64,000 bases of DNA from assembly GCF_001905005.1 (NCBI RefSeq), contig NZ_LWKZ01000007.1, positions 1 through 64,000 of the forward strand. Reading direction: 5' to 3'. This document shows, piece by piece, positions 31,453 through 40,088 of the stretch. This stretch comes from Streptomyces sp. CB02923 (GTDB lineage: Bacteria; Actinomycetota; Actinomycetes; Streptomycetales; Streptomycetaceae). The translations under genes and the position numbers were made by a program. Position 1 is the first letter of the stretch, and each line of letters starts with the position of its first letter. The notes below the pieces were generated by a model. The model saw only the letters and a list, made by a program, of their open reading frames with translations. It did no database searches and was not told the origin of the DNA.

Positions 31453-33552
31453 ATGGCCGACCCGAAGCAAGAACAGCGTGACCGCTTCCGCGCCGAAGAC
31501 CCGGCCTCCGGGCCGATGACGACCGACCAGGGCGTGACGGTCGACCACACCGATGATTCCCTCCAGGCCGGCGAGCGCGGCCCTACGCTGATGGAGGACT
31601 TCCACTTCCGGGAGAAAATCACCCGCTTCGACCACGAGCGGATCCCGGAACGGGTGGTGCACGCGCGCGGGGCGGGTGCGTACGGCTATTTCCAGCCGTA
31701 CCGGTCGTGCGCGGAATTCACCCGGGCGGCCTTCCTCCAGGACCCGTCCGTGAAAACCCCGGTGTTCGTCCGGTTCTCCACCGTGCAGGGCCCGCGCGGC
31801 TCCGCCGACACCGTGCGTGACGTCCGTGGTTTCGCGACGAAGTTCTACACCTCGGAGGGCAATTACGACCTGGTGGGGAACAATTTCCCGGTCTTCTTCA
31901 TCCAGGACGGCATCAAGTTCCCGGACTTCGTGCACGCGGTGAAGCCGGAGCCGCACAACGAGATTCCGACGGGTGCCTCCGCGCACGACACGCTGTGGGA
32001 CTTCGTCTCCCTCCAGCCCGAGACGCTGCACACGATCATGTGGCTGATGTCCGACCGGGCCATCCCGCGCAGCTACCGGATGATGCAGGGCTTCGGTGTG
32101 CACACCTTCCGGTTCGTCAACGCGCAGGGTCAAGGCACCTTCGTGAAATTCCACTGGAAGCCGAAGCTGGGGGTGCACTCCCTGGTGTGGGACGAGGCCC
32201 AGGAGGCCCAGGGCCGGGATCCGGACTTCAACCGCCGGGACCTGTGGGACACCATCGAGGCCGGTGCGTACCCCGAGTGGGAGCTGGGCGTCCAGCTCGT
32301 GCCGGAGTCCGACGAGCACGAGTTCGACTTCGACCTGCTGGACGCCACGAAGATCATCCCGGAGGAGCAGGTCCCGGTGGAGCCCATCGGCCGGATGGTG
32401 CTCGACCGCAACCCCGACAACTTCTTCGCCGAGACCGAGCAGGTCGCCTTCCACACGGCGAACGTCGTGCCCGGCATCGACTTCACCAACGACCCGCTGC
32501 TCCAGGCCCGCAACTTCTCCTACCTGGACACCCAGCTGATCCGGCTCGGCGGGCCGAACTTCGCGCAGATCCCGGTGAACCGGCCGGTCGCCCCGGTCCG
32601 CACCAACCAGCGCGACGGCTACCACCAGAACGAGATCCACCGGGGCACCAACTACTCCCCGAACTCGCTCGGCGGCGGCTGCCCCGCACTGGCCGACCCC
32701 GACGACCCGGCCTTCCGCCATCACACCGAGCGCGTGGACGGCCGCAAGATCCGGCGCCGCAGCCCCAGCTTCGAGGACCACTACACCCAGACGGCGATGT
32801 TCTGGCACAGCATGGCCGGCTGGGAGCAGAAGCACATCGTCGACGCGTTCCGCTTCGAGCTGGGCAAGGTGGGCACCAAGGAGGTCCGCGCCCGTACGGT
32901 CGAGCAGCTCGCGTACGTGGACCACGCGCTGGCCGTCGCGGTCGCCGAGGGCGTCGGCGTACCCGCGCCGCAGGAGCGCCCGAACACTCCGCAGCCGGCC
33001 CCCTCCCCCGCGCTGAGCTTCGAGAACAACCGCGGGGACGGCTCGATCAGCACCCGGCAGATCGCCGTGCTGGTCTCCGACGGCGTGGACGCGGCGCAGA
33101 CGATCGCGGTCCGCGACGCGCTGGCCGAGCGGGGCGCGACCGTGGAACTGCTCGCCCCGCAGGACGGCACCGTCCAGGACAAGGACGGCAGCACGCTCGG
33201 CGTGGACCGGGCGCTGCCCACCGTCGCCTCGGTGCTCTACGACGCGGTGCTGCTGCCCCCGGGCGGCCTGGACTCCGGCAACGCGGCGGCCGACGACGCG
33301 GCCCTGCGGTTCGTCCGCGGCGCCTACCGCCACGGCAAGCCGATCGGCGCCCTGGGAGCGAGCGTGGACAAGCTGGCCGGCCTCCTGCCGGACGAGCTGC
33401 GCACGGCCGCGGAAGGGGAATCGACGGTCTCCGAGGCGGGCATCGTGACGGACCGGCTGCCGGGCGGCGCGACCGCCCAGGACTTCACCGGCGCGTTCGC
33501 CGAGGCGGTCGCGGCACACCGGCACTGGAACCGGCCGGCGCTGCCCGGCTGA
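31453..33552 (+). CDS. katE: Large-subunit (clade II, HPII-like) haem catalase
   Basis: A 699-residue protein, ATG 31453 with AAGGAG upstream. The catalase core contains the distal histidine in [12 protein letters not shown], the asparagine in [10 protein letters not shown], and the proximal tyrosine region [14 protein letters not shown]. Residues about 530-699 add the DJ-1/PfpI flavodoxin-like domain ([34 protein letters not shown]) that marks large-subunit catalases such as KatE/HPII. It breaks down hydrogen peroxide in the cytoplasm. The sigma factor gene next door and a candidate promoter suggest stress control. Confidence 0.92.
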   Translation: MADPKQEQRDRFRAEDPASGPMTTDQGVTVDHTDDSLQAGERGPTLMEDFHFREKITRFDHERIPERVVHARGAGAYGYFQPYRSCAEFTRAAFLQDPSVKTPVFVRFSTVQGPRGSADTVRDVRGFATKFYTSEGNYDLVGNNFPVFFIQDGIKFPDFVHAVKPEPHNEIPTGASAHDTLWDFVSLQPETLHTIMWLMSDRAIPRSYRMMQGFGVHTFRFVNAQGQGTFVKFHWKPKLGVHSLVWDEAQEAQGRDPDFNRRDLWDTIEAGAYPEWELGVQLVPESDEHEFDFDLLDATKIIPEEQVPVEPIGRMVLDRNPDNFFAETEQVAFHTANVVPGIDFTNDPLLQARNFSYLDTQLIRLGGPNFAQIPVNRPVAPVRTNQRDGYHQNEIHRGTNYSPNSLGGGCPALADPDDPAFRHHTERVDGRKIRRRSPSFEDHYTQTAMFWHSMAGWEQKHIVDAFRFELGKVGTKEVRARTVEQLAYVDHALAVAVAEGVGVPAPQERPNTPQPAPSPALSFENNRGDGSISTRQIAVLVSDGVDAAQTIAVRDALAERGATVELLAPQDGTVQDKDGSTLGVDRALPTVASVLYDAVLLPPGGLDSGNAAADDAALRFVRGAYRHGKPIGALGASVDKLAGLLPDELRTAAEGESTVSEAGIVTDRLPGGATAQDFTGAFAEAVAAHRHWNRPALPG

Positions 33553-33618
33553 TCCCTGAGCCGATCCCTGAGCCGATCCGCTGCGCGGCTCCCGCCCGCT
33601 GTCCGGCTGTCCGGCTGT

Positions 33619-33643
33619 CCCGCTGCCCGGCCGGGTCAGCGGG
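33619..33643. terminator. Hairpin between catalase and the 39-residue gene
   Basis: CCCGCTG and CAGCGGG pair around an inner CCCGGCCGGG; it overlaps the end of the small leftward gene and sits 66 bp after the catalase stop. Confidence 0.5.
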
Positions 33644-33755
33644 CCGAGCGCGAGGCGCCGCCGAACAGCCGGGCCAGTGCCCTGAACGGCAGGGTGACGA
33701 CTGCCGCGAGCGTGCTGCCCACGGTCCGCAGTACGTCCGCGATGGCTCGGAACAT
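33636..33755 (-). CDS. 39-residue amphipathic/membrane-associated small protein
   Basis: Begins at ATG 33755 with a perfect AGGAGG 8 nt upstream, far stronger than chance. The sequence reads MFRAIADVLRTVGSTLAAVV then TLPFRALARLFGGASRSAR. It alternates hydrophobic and basic residues, ideal for an amphipathic helix lying on the membrane, and ends in a basic GGASRSAR tail. The LPFRALARLFGG motif seems familiar from other streptomycete small proteins, but its function is unknown. Convergent with the catalase gene. Confidence 0.6.
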   Translation of the reverse strand: MFRAIADVLRTVGSTLAAVVTLPFRALARLFGGASRSAR

Positions 33756-34060
33756 CTCACACACCTCCTGGTCCCGGTGGCGCGGCGGAACCGGGTCCGG
33801 CCGGACGCCCGGACCCGGACCGCCGCGAACGGCCGCGGCACCGGGTAGCCCCCGTACGGCGCGGGAAACCCGTACGGACGAACGGGCCACCGTCGCTCCG
33901 GGCATGATCACCGCACGTCCGGGAACCCGGTGAGGCGTGGGGCACCCGGTACCGGGCGGGCGCCCGGCAGCCGCACCGCCCCCAGGCCGAGGCCCCCGCG
34001 CCGGCCGCACGACCGGCCCGTCGGCCGTACCACCGACGGGCCCGCAGGAAGGACCACTCC
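33756..34060. other. Intergenic region, 305 bp
   Basis: Divergent region between two very small genes. No third gene or convincing promoter pair could be seen. Confidence 0.45.
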
Positions 34061-34261
34061 ATGGGAAACGACCGCAAACACACCGACTCCGCCGCCGACG
34101 AGCTGGCCAAGGAGTTCGAGGACGCGGAGCTGGACGTCACGGACGACGAGGACGAGGACGAGCGGGTCGGCAAGGAGGGCGACACGTTCTCCACCAACCT
34201 GGAGGAGCAGCAGAACGCGGCGGGTCACCCGCGGGGCGAGCCGGCCGACGAGCGCCGCTGA
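34061..34261 (+). CDS. Small very acidic protein
   Basis: A 66-residue protein, ATG 34061 with AGGAAGGA 7 nt upstream. ADELAKEFEDAELDVTDDED followed by EDERVGKEGDTFSTNLEEQQ gives an extremely acidic middle; the whole is likely disordered. Similar acidic proteins can bind metals or basic partners, but no function is known here. Its last 37 bp overlap the end of the oppositely oriented M20 gene. Confidence 0.6.
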   Translation: MGNDRKHTDSAADELAKEFEDAELDVTDDEDEDERVGKEGDTFSTNLEEQQNAAGHPRGEPADERR

Positions 34262-35451
34262 GGCGTGTCGGCGGCACCGGTCCGGGCACGGTGCGTCTCC
34301 GTGACCCGGGCCCGCTGCCCGGCGTCGGCGGCCAGGTCCGCGGCCGTCAGGGCCATGGCCAGGGCGCCGTCCAGGACCGCGCGGTCGGCGTGCTCGCCGG
34401 TGGTCACCCCGGCGAATTCGCGCGTGTGGGGCCGGGCGCGGCAGGACAGGCCGATGGTGGGGTGGATGGCGGGCAGGAAGTGGCTGATGTTGCCCATGTC
34501 GGTGGAGGCCCCGATGGCGACCGCGGACTCGGGCGTACGGCCCAGCGCCCGTACGTGCCGGGCGTAGGTGTCGCCGAGCCAGGCGTCCTGACGCAGGTCG
34601 GCGTAGGCGGGGGACGGTTCGGTCAGCGTCAGCTCGCAGCCGCTGGCCAGCGCGCCCGCCTCGAAGCAGGCCCGTACGCGCGGCCACAGCGTCTCCAGTT
34701 CGCCGAGGGTGTCGGCGCGCAGCTGCCAGCTCATCCGGGCCGTCTCCGGGATGATGTTGGTGCGGTCGCCGCCGTGCGTGACGATGCCGTGCATCCGTAC
34801 GCCGTCGGGCAGTTGCTGGCGCAGCAGGGCCAGCGCGGTCTGCGCGACGACGCACGCGTCGGCGGCGTTCAGGCCGTCGTGCGGGGCGATGGCCGCGTGC
34901 GCGGCGCGCCCCCGGTACTCCGCCTCCACACCGCGTGAGGCCCGGGACGTACCGCCGAAGTCGTCCGACGGGCCCGGGTGGACCATCATCGCGCACGACA
35001 CGTCGTCGAAGGCGCCCGCGTCCAGCATGAGGATCTTGCCACCGCCGCCCTCCTCAGCGGGGGTGCCCAGCGCCTTCACCCGCAGCCCGAGGTCCCCGGC
35101 GACCGCGGCCAGCGCGAGGGCGGCGCCCGCCCCGGCGGCGGCGATCAGGTTGTGCCCGCAGGCGTGGCCGAGGTCCGGCAGGGCGTCGTACTCCAGGCAC
35201 AGCCCCACCGTCAGGTCCGCGTCGGCCGGTCCCGCGGTGGCGGTGAACGCGGTCGGCAGCCCGGCCGTGCCGCGTTCCACCGCGAAGCCCGCGTCCGCCA
35301 GCAGCCGGGTCAGGGCGTCGGCCGCGTGGTGTTCGGCGAAGGCCGTCTCCGGGTGCGCGTGGAGGTCGCGGGCGAGCAGCAGCAGCGGATCGCGTGCGGC
35401 GTCGAGACGGGCGCGGATCACGTCGCCGGGGGCGGGTGCGGTACTGGCCAA
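34225..35451 (-). CDS. M20 family amidohydrolase/dipeptidase
   Basis: A 408-residue enzyme, start TTG 35451 with GAGGAGG 5 nt upstream. Motifs of the AbgB/PM20D2-like M20 group: DLHAHPETAFAEHHAADALT, ALPDLGHACGHNLIAAAGAG (metal-binding HACGH), GTPAEEGGGGKILMLDAGAF (catalytic EE), the lid HAAIAPHDGLNAADACVVA and a late NISHFLPAIHPTIG. The enzyme should hydrolyse an amide or dipeptide-like bond in the cytoplasm. The C-terminal tail is Arg/Ala-rich, and its coding end overlaps the acidic-protein gene on the other strand. Confidence 0.85.
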   Translation of the reverse strand: MASTAPAPGDVIRARLDAARDPLLLLARDLHAHPETAFAEHHAADALTRLLADAGFAVERGTAGLPTAFTATAGPADADLTVGLCLEYDALPDLGHACGHNLIAAAGAGAALALAAVAGDLGLRVKALGTPAEEGGGGKILMLDAGAFDDVSCAMMVHPGPSDDFGGTSRASRGVEAEYRGRAAHAAIAPHDGLNAADACVVAQTALALLRQQLPDGVRMHGIVTHGGDRTNIIPETARMSWQLRADTLGELETLWPRVRACFEAGALASGCELTLTEPSPAYADLRQDAWLGDTYARHVRALGRTPESAVAIGASTDMGNISHFLPAIHPTIGLSCRARPHTREFAGVTTGEHADRAVLDGALAMALTAADLAADAGQRARVTETHRARTGAADTPQRRSSAGSPRG

Positions 35452-35747
35452 GGTGACCTCCTCGTCGGCGCGGGTCCCACGAGGGCCGGTGCGGCCGGGG
35501 CGCGCCTGGTGGTGGGCGGATTCAGCGGTCCATGGTCATGGACCGTAACGCGGCGGCCTTCTGAGGCCCAGGGGTGACCGCCACCCCTCCCCTGAAGGCT
35601 CGGCGGGGCTCGGCCCGTGGTCGGCTGAGGTGCCGCACGCCTCGTGGGGCGGACGCGCCGTACCGCCCGGTGTGCGCCCGATCCCCGCGACCGGGCGCGG
35701 AACGTGCGCCCTGTCCGGCCCGTCACGCCCTCTCCTAGCCTGCGAGC
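35452..35747. other. Intergenic region, 296 bp
   Basis: Upstream of the M20 gene on one strand and of the candidate micro-ORF at 35748 on the other. Other than TAGCCT at 35736 I see no clear signal. Confidence 0.45.
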
Positions 35748-35862
35748 GTGGGCCACAGGAGGAAGAGCGAAAGGAAGGTCGAGTGTGACGTGACGGTCTT
35801 CAACAAGGCCGGAAGCAAGCCGGTCGAGGCGCCTTCAGCCGATCCCTACGGCTCCGCCTGAC
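35748..35862 (+). CDS. Candidate leaderless micro-ORF (37 residues)
   Basis: GTG 35748 opens a 37-codon frame and lies exactly 6 nt after TAGCCT (35736-35741), the usual -10 hexamer of streptomycetes, the spacing of a leaderless transcript. A second start, GTG 35790, has AAGGAAGG 11 nt upstream and would give a 23-residue peptide (TVFNKAGSKPVEAPSADPYG, then SA). The longer form begins GHRRKSERKVECDV. No partner genes are evident. Could be a real small protein, a leader peptide or chance. Confidence 0.3.
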
Positions 35863-35950
35863 CAGCTCGGCCCTGTCTGCCGGGGCGGCCCTGGACCCGA
35901 CGGCCGGCCCCGGCGGAAGGAGCGGGCCACACGGCTCCGGCCAGTTCTCG

Positions 35951-36071
35951 TCAGCTCCTGCGGCGGCGCAGCCACCAGGCGCAGAACCCGCCCGTCAGTA
36001 CGGCGAGGGCGAGGTGGATCGCGGTTTCGTACCACTGGAAGGCCCAGTAGCGGTCACCGGGCTGGGGCGAC
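35951..36071 (-). pseudogene. Remnant: C-terminus of an ABC-2-type permease
   Basis: In the frame ending at TGA 35951-35953 the last 40 codons read PQPGDRYWAFQWYETAIHLA, then LAVLTGGFCAWWLRRRRS: a final transmembrane helix and basic tail as in permeases that follow YtrA-type ABC ATPases. It has no start of its own and joins the truncated ATPase at 36054-36311 out of frame, so a deletion has removed most of both genes. Confidence 0.65.
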
Positions 36072-36311
36072 GAAGCCGACCTTCGCCAGCTGCGCCGGGC
36101 CGGAAGCGGGAGGCTCACCGAGGACCGCGATGGTGCCCGCGGTCGGGGTGATCAGACCACAGGCCAGCTGTAACAGGGTGGACTTTCCCGCCCCGTTGGG
36201 GCCGACCAGCCCGACCACCCGCCCGCTCGGCACACTCAGGGTGCAGTCGGACAGCGCCTGGCGGCGGCCGTACCGCTTGCCCAGGGCTGCGGTTTCCAGA
36301 ATCGCGGTCAT
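36054..36311 (-). pseudogene. Truncated ABC transporter ATPase
   Basis: From ATG 36311 it reads a normal ABC N-terminus (LETAALGKRYGRRQALSDCT) with Walker A GPNGAGKST, then stops after only 85 codons at KVGFVAPAR, exactly where the Q-loop should begin. Signature motif, Walker B and switch His are missing, so it cannot hydrolyse ATP. Its start overlaps the stop of the GntR remnant (ATGA), preserving the old operon structure. Confidence 0.75.
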
Positions 36312-36502
36312 GTCTCCTCTTCGATGTGGGTGCGGAACGTGGTGCGGAACAGGGCCTCGATGCTCTCCTCGTCCAGCCCGGCGGTCCGTGCCCGGCCGAG
36401 CCAACGCAGCAACTCCCGGCGCAGCGGCTCGTGTTCGGACAGCGGGGCGTCACCGAGCGCGGCGAGGCCCTGGTGTTCGAGTTCCCGGTACGCCTTGCCC
36501 AC
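36308..36502 (-). pseudogene. Remnant of a YtrA-type GntR regulator
   Basis: The frame ending at 36308 reads VGKAYRELEHQGLAALGDAP, then LRRELLRWLGRARTAGLDEE and SIEALFRTTFRTHIEEE, the recognition-helix end and C-terminal helices of YtrA-subfamily GntR repressors that normally control adjacent ABC-2 genes. The N-terminal half of the winged helix and the segment between GL and the C-terminal helices are missing. Together with the next two remnants it is a decayed operon. Confidence 0.6.
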
Positions 36503-36569
36503 CGGCCGCCGGTTCCCGTACCTCTCCCGAGCCCCCGAGCACCCCCGAGCCCCCCGGAGCACGACGAAG

Positions 36570-36609
36570 ACCGGTGCCCGGGCAGTACGGAGACTGCGCG
36601 GGCACCGGT
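36570..36609 (-). terminator. Terminator of the baeRF2-type gene
   Basis: ACCGGTGCCCG and CGGGCACCGGT form an 11-bp stem, then a G/G mismatch, then GCAGT/ACTGC with a 6-nt loop; 18 bp after the stop. Confidence 0.82.
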
Positions 36610-36627
36610 CCCGGTGCGGTCGTGGTC

Positions 36628-37770
36628 CTAGTCGTGCTGGGTCGGTGTGCTCCAGCGGAGGATGGCGCCGAGGCCGCCGGCCGGGGCTTCGGCGGGGTCC
36701 CGGACGACCACGGCTTCCGCTCCGTTCGCGGCGGCCGAGCGGAGCAGCGCGTCGTCCGCGCGGGCCGCGGACGGGTTCGTCTCGCCCAGGTACTGCAGTT
36801 CGGAGTTGCGGACCGCCAGCTGGTCGGCGCCGGGGCCCACCCAGACCTCACGTCCGGCGTCGGCGCTGCCGGGGGCGATGATCAGGGTGTCGATACGGTG
36901 TTCGCGCGCCGCCTCGACGAGGGCCGGTACGCCGGTCGCGGCGTACGCGGGATCGGTGCCGCCCACTCCGGCGCCCGCCCGGAAGCGGTCGAGGACGTCC
37001 GCCACGTGGTCGCGCTCGTGGGCGGCGCGTACGTGGGCGATGTCGCGGTCCAGCGCGCTGCTCTCCGAGCCCGCGGCCCGGCCGCCGTGGTCGCTCTCGT
37101 AGGTCACCGAGCGCAGTTGCTGGGGGAGCTTGTCGTGCACCGAGCGGCGTTCGCGGGAGTCGCCCGCCAGCAGCATGACCGTGGCGCCGCAGCTGTCGAA
37201 GACGCGCTGCGCGGCCTCGGCGATCTCGCCGGCGTTCTGCTCCCAGGTGTTCTCGACCGCGGTCTGGAAGTGCCGCTCGGACCAGTCCGCCGTCGAGGTG
37301 CGGTGGATCGGCCAGTCCAGGCCCTCGACCGTGCCGGCCTCCTCGCCGCCCCGGTCGTCGTGCAGCTCGAAGTCGGCTCCGGTGCGGTCCACGTACACCA
37401 CGAGACATCCGGCGTTGCCCGCCGCGGCCTCGGCCCACGGGGTGATCCTGGGCAGCGCCGACCAGGCCGCGAACGACCTGGCGGGGCGTCCGGCGAGCGG
37501 CGCGTCCAGGACGATCTCGCCGTCCGTGGCGAAGACCGCCCGCCCGGACAGGGTCGCGAGGTCCCCGTCGGCGCCGGCGCCGGTCAGCGCCTCGCGCACG
37601 GCGTCGCACGTGGCCCGGTCCGCTCCCTGCTCGGCGAGTTGCCGGGCCGCCGCGTCCGCCGAGAGCTCCCGCTGCTTGGCCGCGTCCTCGGTGCTGTGCG
37701 GCACCTCGGCGTACACGGATGCCCAGGGGCCCGGCCGGTCGATGATCGGTTGAAGGAGCGAGAGGTGCAT
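36628..37770 (-). CDS. baeRF2-type (Vms1/Ankzf1-like release-factor family) protein
   Basis: A 380-residue protein, ATG 37770 with AGGAGG 7 nt upstream. ITPWAEAAAGNAGCLVVYVD, then RTGADFELHDD, HRTSTADWSERHFQTAVENT and the late eRF1-like segment VPALVEAAREHRIDTLIIAP match my memory of bacterial/archaeal eRF1-related proteins of family 2 (Rv2629-like). By analogy with Vms1 such proteins may act on stalled ribosomes or peptidyl-tRNA, or in hibernation; the reaction is unproven in bacteria. It stands alone and is flanked by its own terminator. Confidence 0.78.
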   Translation of the reverse strand: MHLSLLQPIIDRPGPWASVYAEVPHSTEDAAKQRELSADAAARQLAEQGADRATCDAVREALTGAGADGDLATLSGRAVFATDGEIVLDAPLAGRPARSFAAWSALPRITPWAEAAAGNAGCLVVYVDRTGADFELHDDRGGEEAGTVEGLDWPIHRTSTADWSERHFQTAVENTWEQNAGEIAEAAQRVFDSCGATVMLLAGDSRERRSVHDKLPQQLRSVTYESDHGGRAAGSESSALDRDIAHVRAAHERDHVADVLDRFRAGAGVGGTDPAYAATGVPALVEAAREHRIDTLIIAPGSADAGREVWVGPGADQLAVRNSELQYLGETNPSAARADDALLRSAAANGAEAVVVRDPAEAPAGGLGAILRWSTPTQHD

Positions 37771-38111
37771 GGCGCTTCCTCCTGAAGGGTTCGCGGGTCA
37801 CCGACTGACAGTCGTGACAGCCTTGACGGTGATGTCTTGACGGTGTTCCGGGTGCCCGGTTTCCAGCGGTTGCAACGTATGCGGACGGTTCTCATGTGAT
37901 TTTTCATGGCCTGTGGTGCTCGTGTACCGTGCACCGCTTCCCTGGCCGTGAACCGCCGTCCGGCGTGTCCGCACGCGTGCCCGTTCACCGCGCCGCCATG
38001 CCCCTCCGTCACCGGACCGATCGCCCCTCACCCTTTCCTCGCGGGCTCCCTCTCCACTCTCGGCCCTCGGAGCGGAGGGCGCACCCCGGGGGGCACGCCC
38101 CGCCCCTTCCG
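37771..38111. other. Intergenic region, 341 bp
   Basis: Upstream of the baeRF2-type gene and downstream of the ABC-F gene, both leftward. It has a lower-G+C stretch (about 37805-37920) that probably contains the baeRF2 promoter. No gene is seen. Confidence 0.5.
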
Positions 38112-39938
38112 TCAGCGGCCCCCGGTGACGCGCTCCCGCTCCCCCACCGCCCGGCCGCCGTCGAGCTCCAGTCCGCGCCCGCGGAACCCGCCGCGGAAGC
38201 GCCGGTCGTGGGAGACCACGACCACCGCGCCGCGGTAGGCCGACAGCGCCTCCTCCAACTCCTCGACCAGGGCGAGCGAGATGTGGTTGGTCGGCTCGTC
38301 CAGAACGAGCAGGTCGGCGGGCCGCGTCACCAGACGCGCCAGTTCCAGCCGCCGCCGCTGCCCCACGGACAGGGCCGCCACGGGCACCGCCAGGTCCTCC
38401 TCCCGGAACAGGCCGAGGGCCAGCAGCGCGGGCGCGTGCTCCGCGGGCGGGCCGGGGAGACCGGCGGCGAAAGCGGCGAGCAGGGACTGCCGGACCGGTG
38501 CGGCGGACAGCTCCTGCGCCAGGTATCCGGTACGGGCCGGCCGGCGCACGGTGCCCGTGTCGGGGCGCAGGTTACCGGCCAGGACGCGGAGCAGGGTCGT
38601 CTTGCCCGCGCCGTTGGGGCCGGTCACCAGCAGGCGGTCGCCCGCCGTGACGGTCAGCTCCTCGATCCGGAGCCGGTCGCCGACGGTGATGCCGGTCAGT
38701 TCGGCGAGGGGCCGGGGGCCGGAGCCGGTTCCAGCTCCGGCTTCGGCCTCGGAGTCGGTTCCAGCTCTGGCTTCGGCTTCGGCAGCCGTACCGGGCCCGC
38801 CAGCGGTCCCGCCCATCCCGCCCATCCCGCCCGTCCCGCCCGTCCCGTCCGTCCCGTCCGTCCCGTCCGTCCCGCCCGTCCCGTCCGTCCCGCCCGTCCT
38901 GCCCGTCCCATCCGCGTACGTCCCCAGTTCCGCGCTGAACCGGAGCGGTACGGGAGGCGGCGGCACCGGATGCCGCCGGAGCCGGGTCAGCCGCTGTGCG
39001 GCGGCTCTGACCTGGCCGGAGAGCTTCGCCTCGTGCGAGCGGCGGTGTTTGCCGAAGCCCTCGCGAGGGTCCTTGCCGGTGCCCGCGAGCCGCCGTCCGG
39101 CCGACTCCGCCAGTTCGGCGGTCCGGGCGACCTCCGCCCGCCACTCCTCGTGGTCCTGCGCCCAGCGGCGTCGGGCCGCGGCCTTCGCCGTCCGGTAGCC
39201 CTGCCAGCCGTCGCCGTGGCGCGTGACGGTCCGCAGGTCGCGGTCGGCTTCGAGGATGCCGGAGGTGACCGCTTCGAGCAGCACGCGGTCGTGGGTGACG
39301 ACGACCACCGTGCCGCGGTGCGCGGTGAGGTGGGCCTCCAGCCAGGCGGTGGCCTGCTGGTCGAGGTGGTTCGTCGGCTCGTCCAGCAGGAGCAGTTCGG
39401 GCGCCGCGGCCAGGACGCAGGCCAGTGACAGCCGCGACTGCTCGCCGCCGGAGAGCGAGCCGAGCACCCGGTCTCGGGTGATGTGGGCCAGTCCGAGGCC
39501 GTGCAGGGCCGCGTCCACGCGGGCGTCCGCCCGGTAGCCGCCGCGTTCTTCGTACGTGGTCAACAGGTCGCCGTACGCGTCGAGTTCGTCCGGCGTGGCG
39601 GTGGCCAGGGTGGCTTCCGCCGTGCGGATGCGGGCTTCGAGGGCGCGCAGTTCGGCGAGGGCGGCGTCGACGGCGTCCTGGACGGTGCCGCGCGGATCGA
39701 GGTCCGAGGTCTGGCCGAGGTGGCCGGTGCCGCCGGGGAAGGACACGGTGATCTCGCCCGTGTCCGGCGCCTCGGCCCCGGCCAGCAGCCGGAGCAGCGT
39801 GGACTTGCCGGAGCCGTTCTCTCCGATGACGCCGACCTTCTCGCCGGGGCGTACGGTCAGCGACACCTGCTCCAGCACGGTGCGGTCGCCGTAGGTGCGG
39901 GAGACGTCTTTCATGGTCAGTTGGGCGCGATGGCGCAC
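38112..39938 (-). CDS. ABC-F family ATPase (ribosome-protection type)
   Basis: A 608-residue soluble protein with two ABC domains and no membrane segment, start GTG 39938 with AGGGA 6 nt upstream. Domain 1: GENGSGKST, signature LSGGEQSRL, Walker B LLLLDEPTNHLD, H-loop VVTHDR. Domain 2: GPNGAGKTT, LSVGQRRRL, LLVLDEPTNH, VVSHDR. The inter-domain linker, which reaches the peptidyl-transferase centre in antibiotic-resistance ABC-Fs, ends in a long Gly/Thr/Asp then Glu/Ala low-complexity run. A short leader ORF upstream (40062-40088) suggests drug-inducible attenuation, as in other resistance ABC-F genes. Confidence 0.9.
   Translation of the reverse strand: MRHRAQLTMKDVSRTYGDRTVLEQVSLTVRPGEKVGVIGENGSGKSTLLRLLAGAEAPDTGEITVSFPGGTGHLGQTSDLDPRGTVQDAVDAALAELRALEARIRTAEATLATATPDELDAYGDLLTTYEERGGYRADARVDAALHGLGLAHITRDRVLGSLSGGEQSRLSLACVLAAAPELLLLDEPTNHLDQQATAWLEAHLTAHRGTVVVVTHDRVLLEAVTSGILEADRDLRTVTRHGDGWQGYRTAKAAARRRWAQDHEEWRAEVARTAELAESAGRRLAGTGKDPREGFGKHRRSHEAKLSGQVRAAAQRLTRLRRHPVPPPPVPLRFSAELGTYADGTGRTGGTDGTGGTDGTDGTDGTGGTGGMGGMGGTAGGPGTAAEAEARAGTDSEAEAGAGTGSGPRPLAELTGITVGDRLRIEELTVTAGDRLLVTGPNGAGKTTLLRVLAGNLRPDTGTVRRPARTGYLAQELSAAPVRQSLLAAFAAGLPGPPAEHAPALLALGLFREEDLAVPVAALSVGQRRRLELARLVTRPADLLVLDEPTNHISLALVEELEEALSAYRGAVVVVSHDRRFRGGFRGRGLELDGGRAVGERERVTGGR
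38808..38918 (-). repeat. 9-bp repeats in the ABC-F linker
   Basis: About twelve degenerate CCCGTCCGT/CCCGCCCGT units in frame give the GGT, DGT and GTG repeats of the inter-domain linker. Confidence 0.8.
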
Positions 39939-39967
39939 GGGAATTCCCTGAGGTACGTCGCGGCCGC

Positions 39968-39989
39968 GCCGTGCGCCCTGCGCACGGGG
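39968..39989 (-). promoter_or_regulatory. Hairpin between leader ORF and ABC-F gene
   Basis: CCGTGCGC and GCGCACGG form an 8-bp stem in the transcript, 30 nt before the ABC-F start: a possible attenuator or anti-attenuator. Confidence 0.45.
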
Positions 39990-40061
39990 GCCGGATTCCG
40001 TCGGAGGCCGGGGGCAGCACGGCGGGCGGCGAAGGGTCAGCCGTCCGCGGTCACGCCGGTC

Positions 40062-40088
40062 TCAGACGAAGTAGTACCAGGAAGCCAT
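40062..40088 (-). promoter_or_regulatory. Leader peptide ORF MASWYYFV
   Basis: ATG 40088 to TGA 40062 encodes MASWYYFV, with GGAAG 3-4 nt upstream and TACAGT a few nt further up as a possible -10. It ends 123 nt before the ABC-F start. Short aromatic-rich leaders in front of ABC-F and erm genes are sites of drug-dependent ribosome stalling. Confidence 0.6.
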
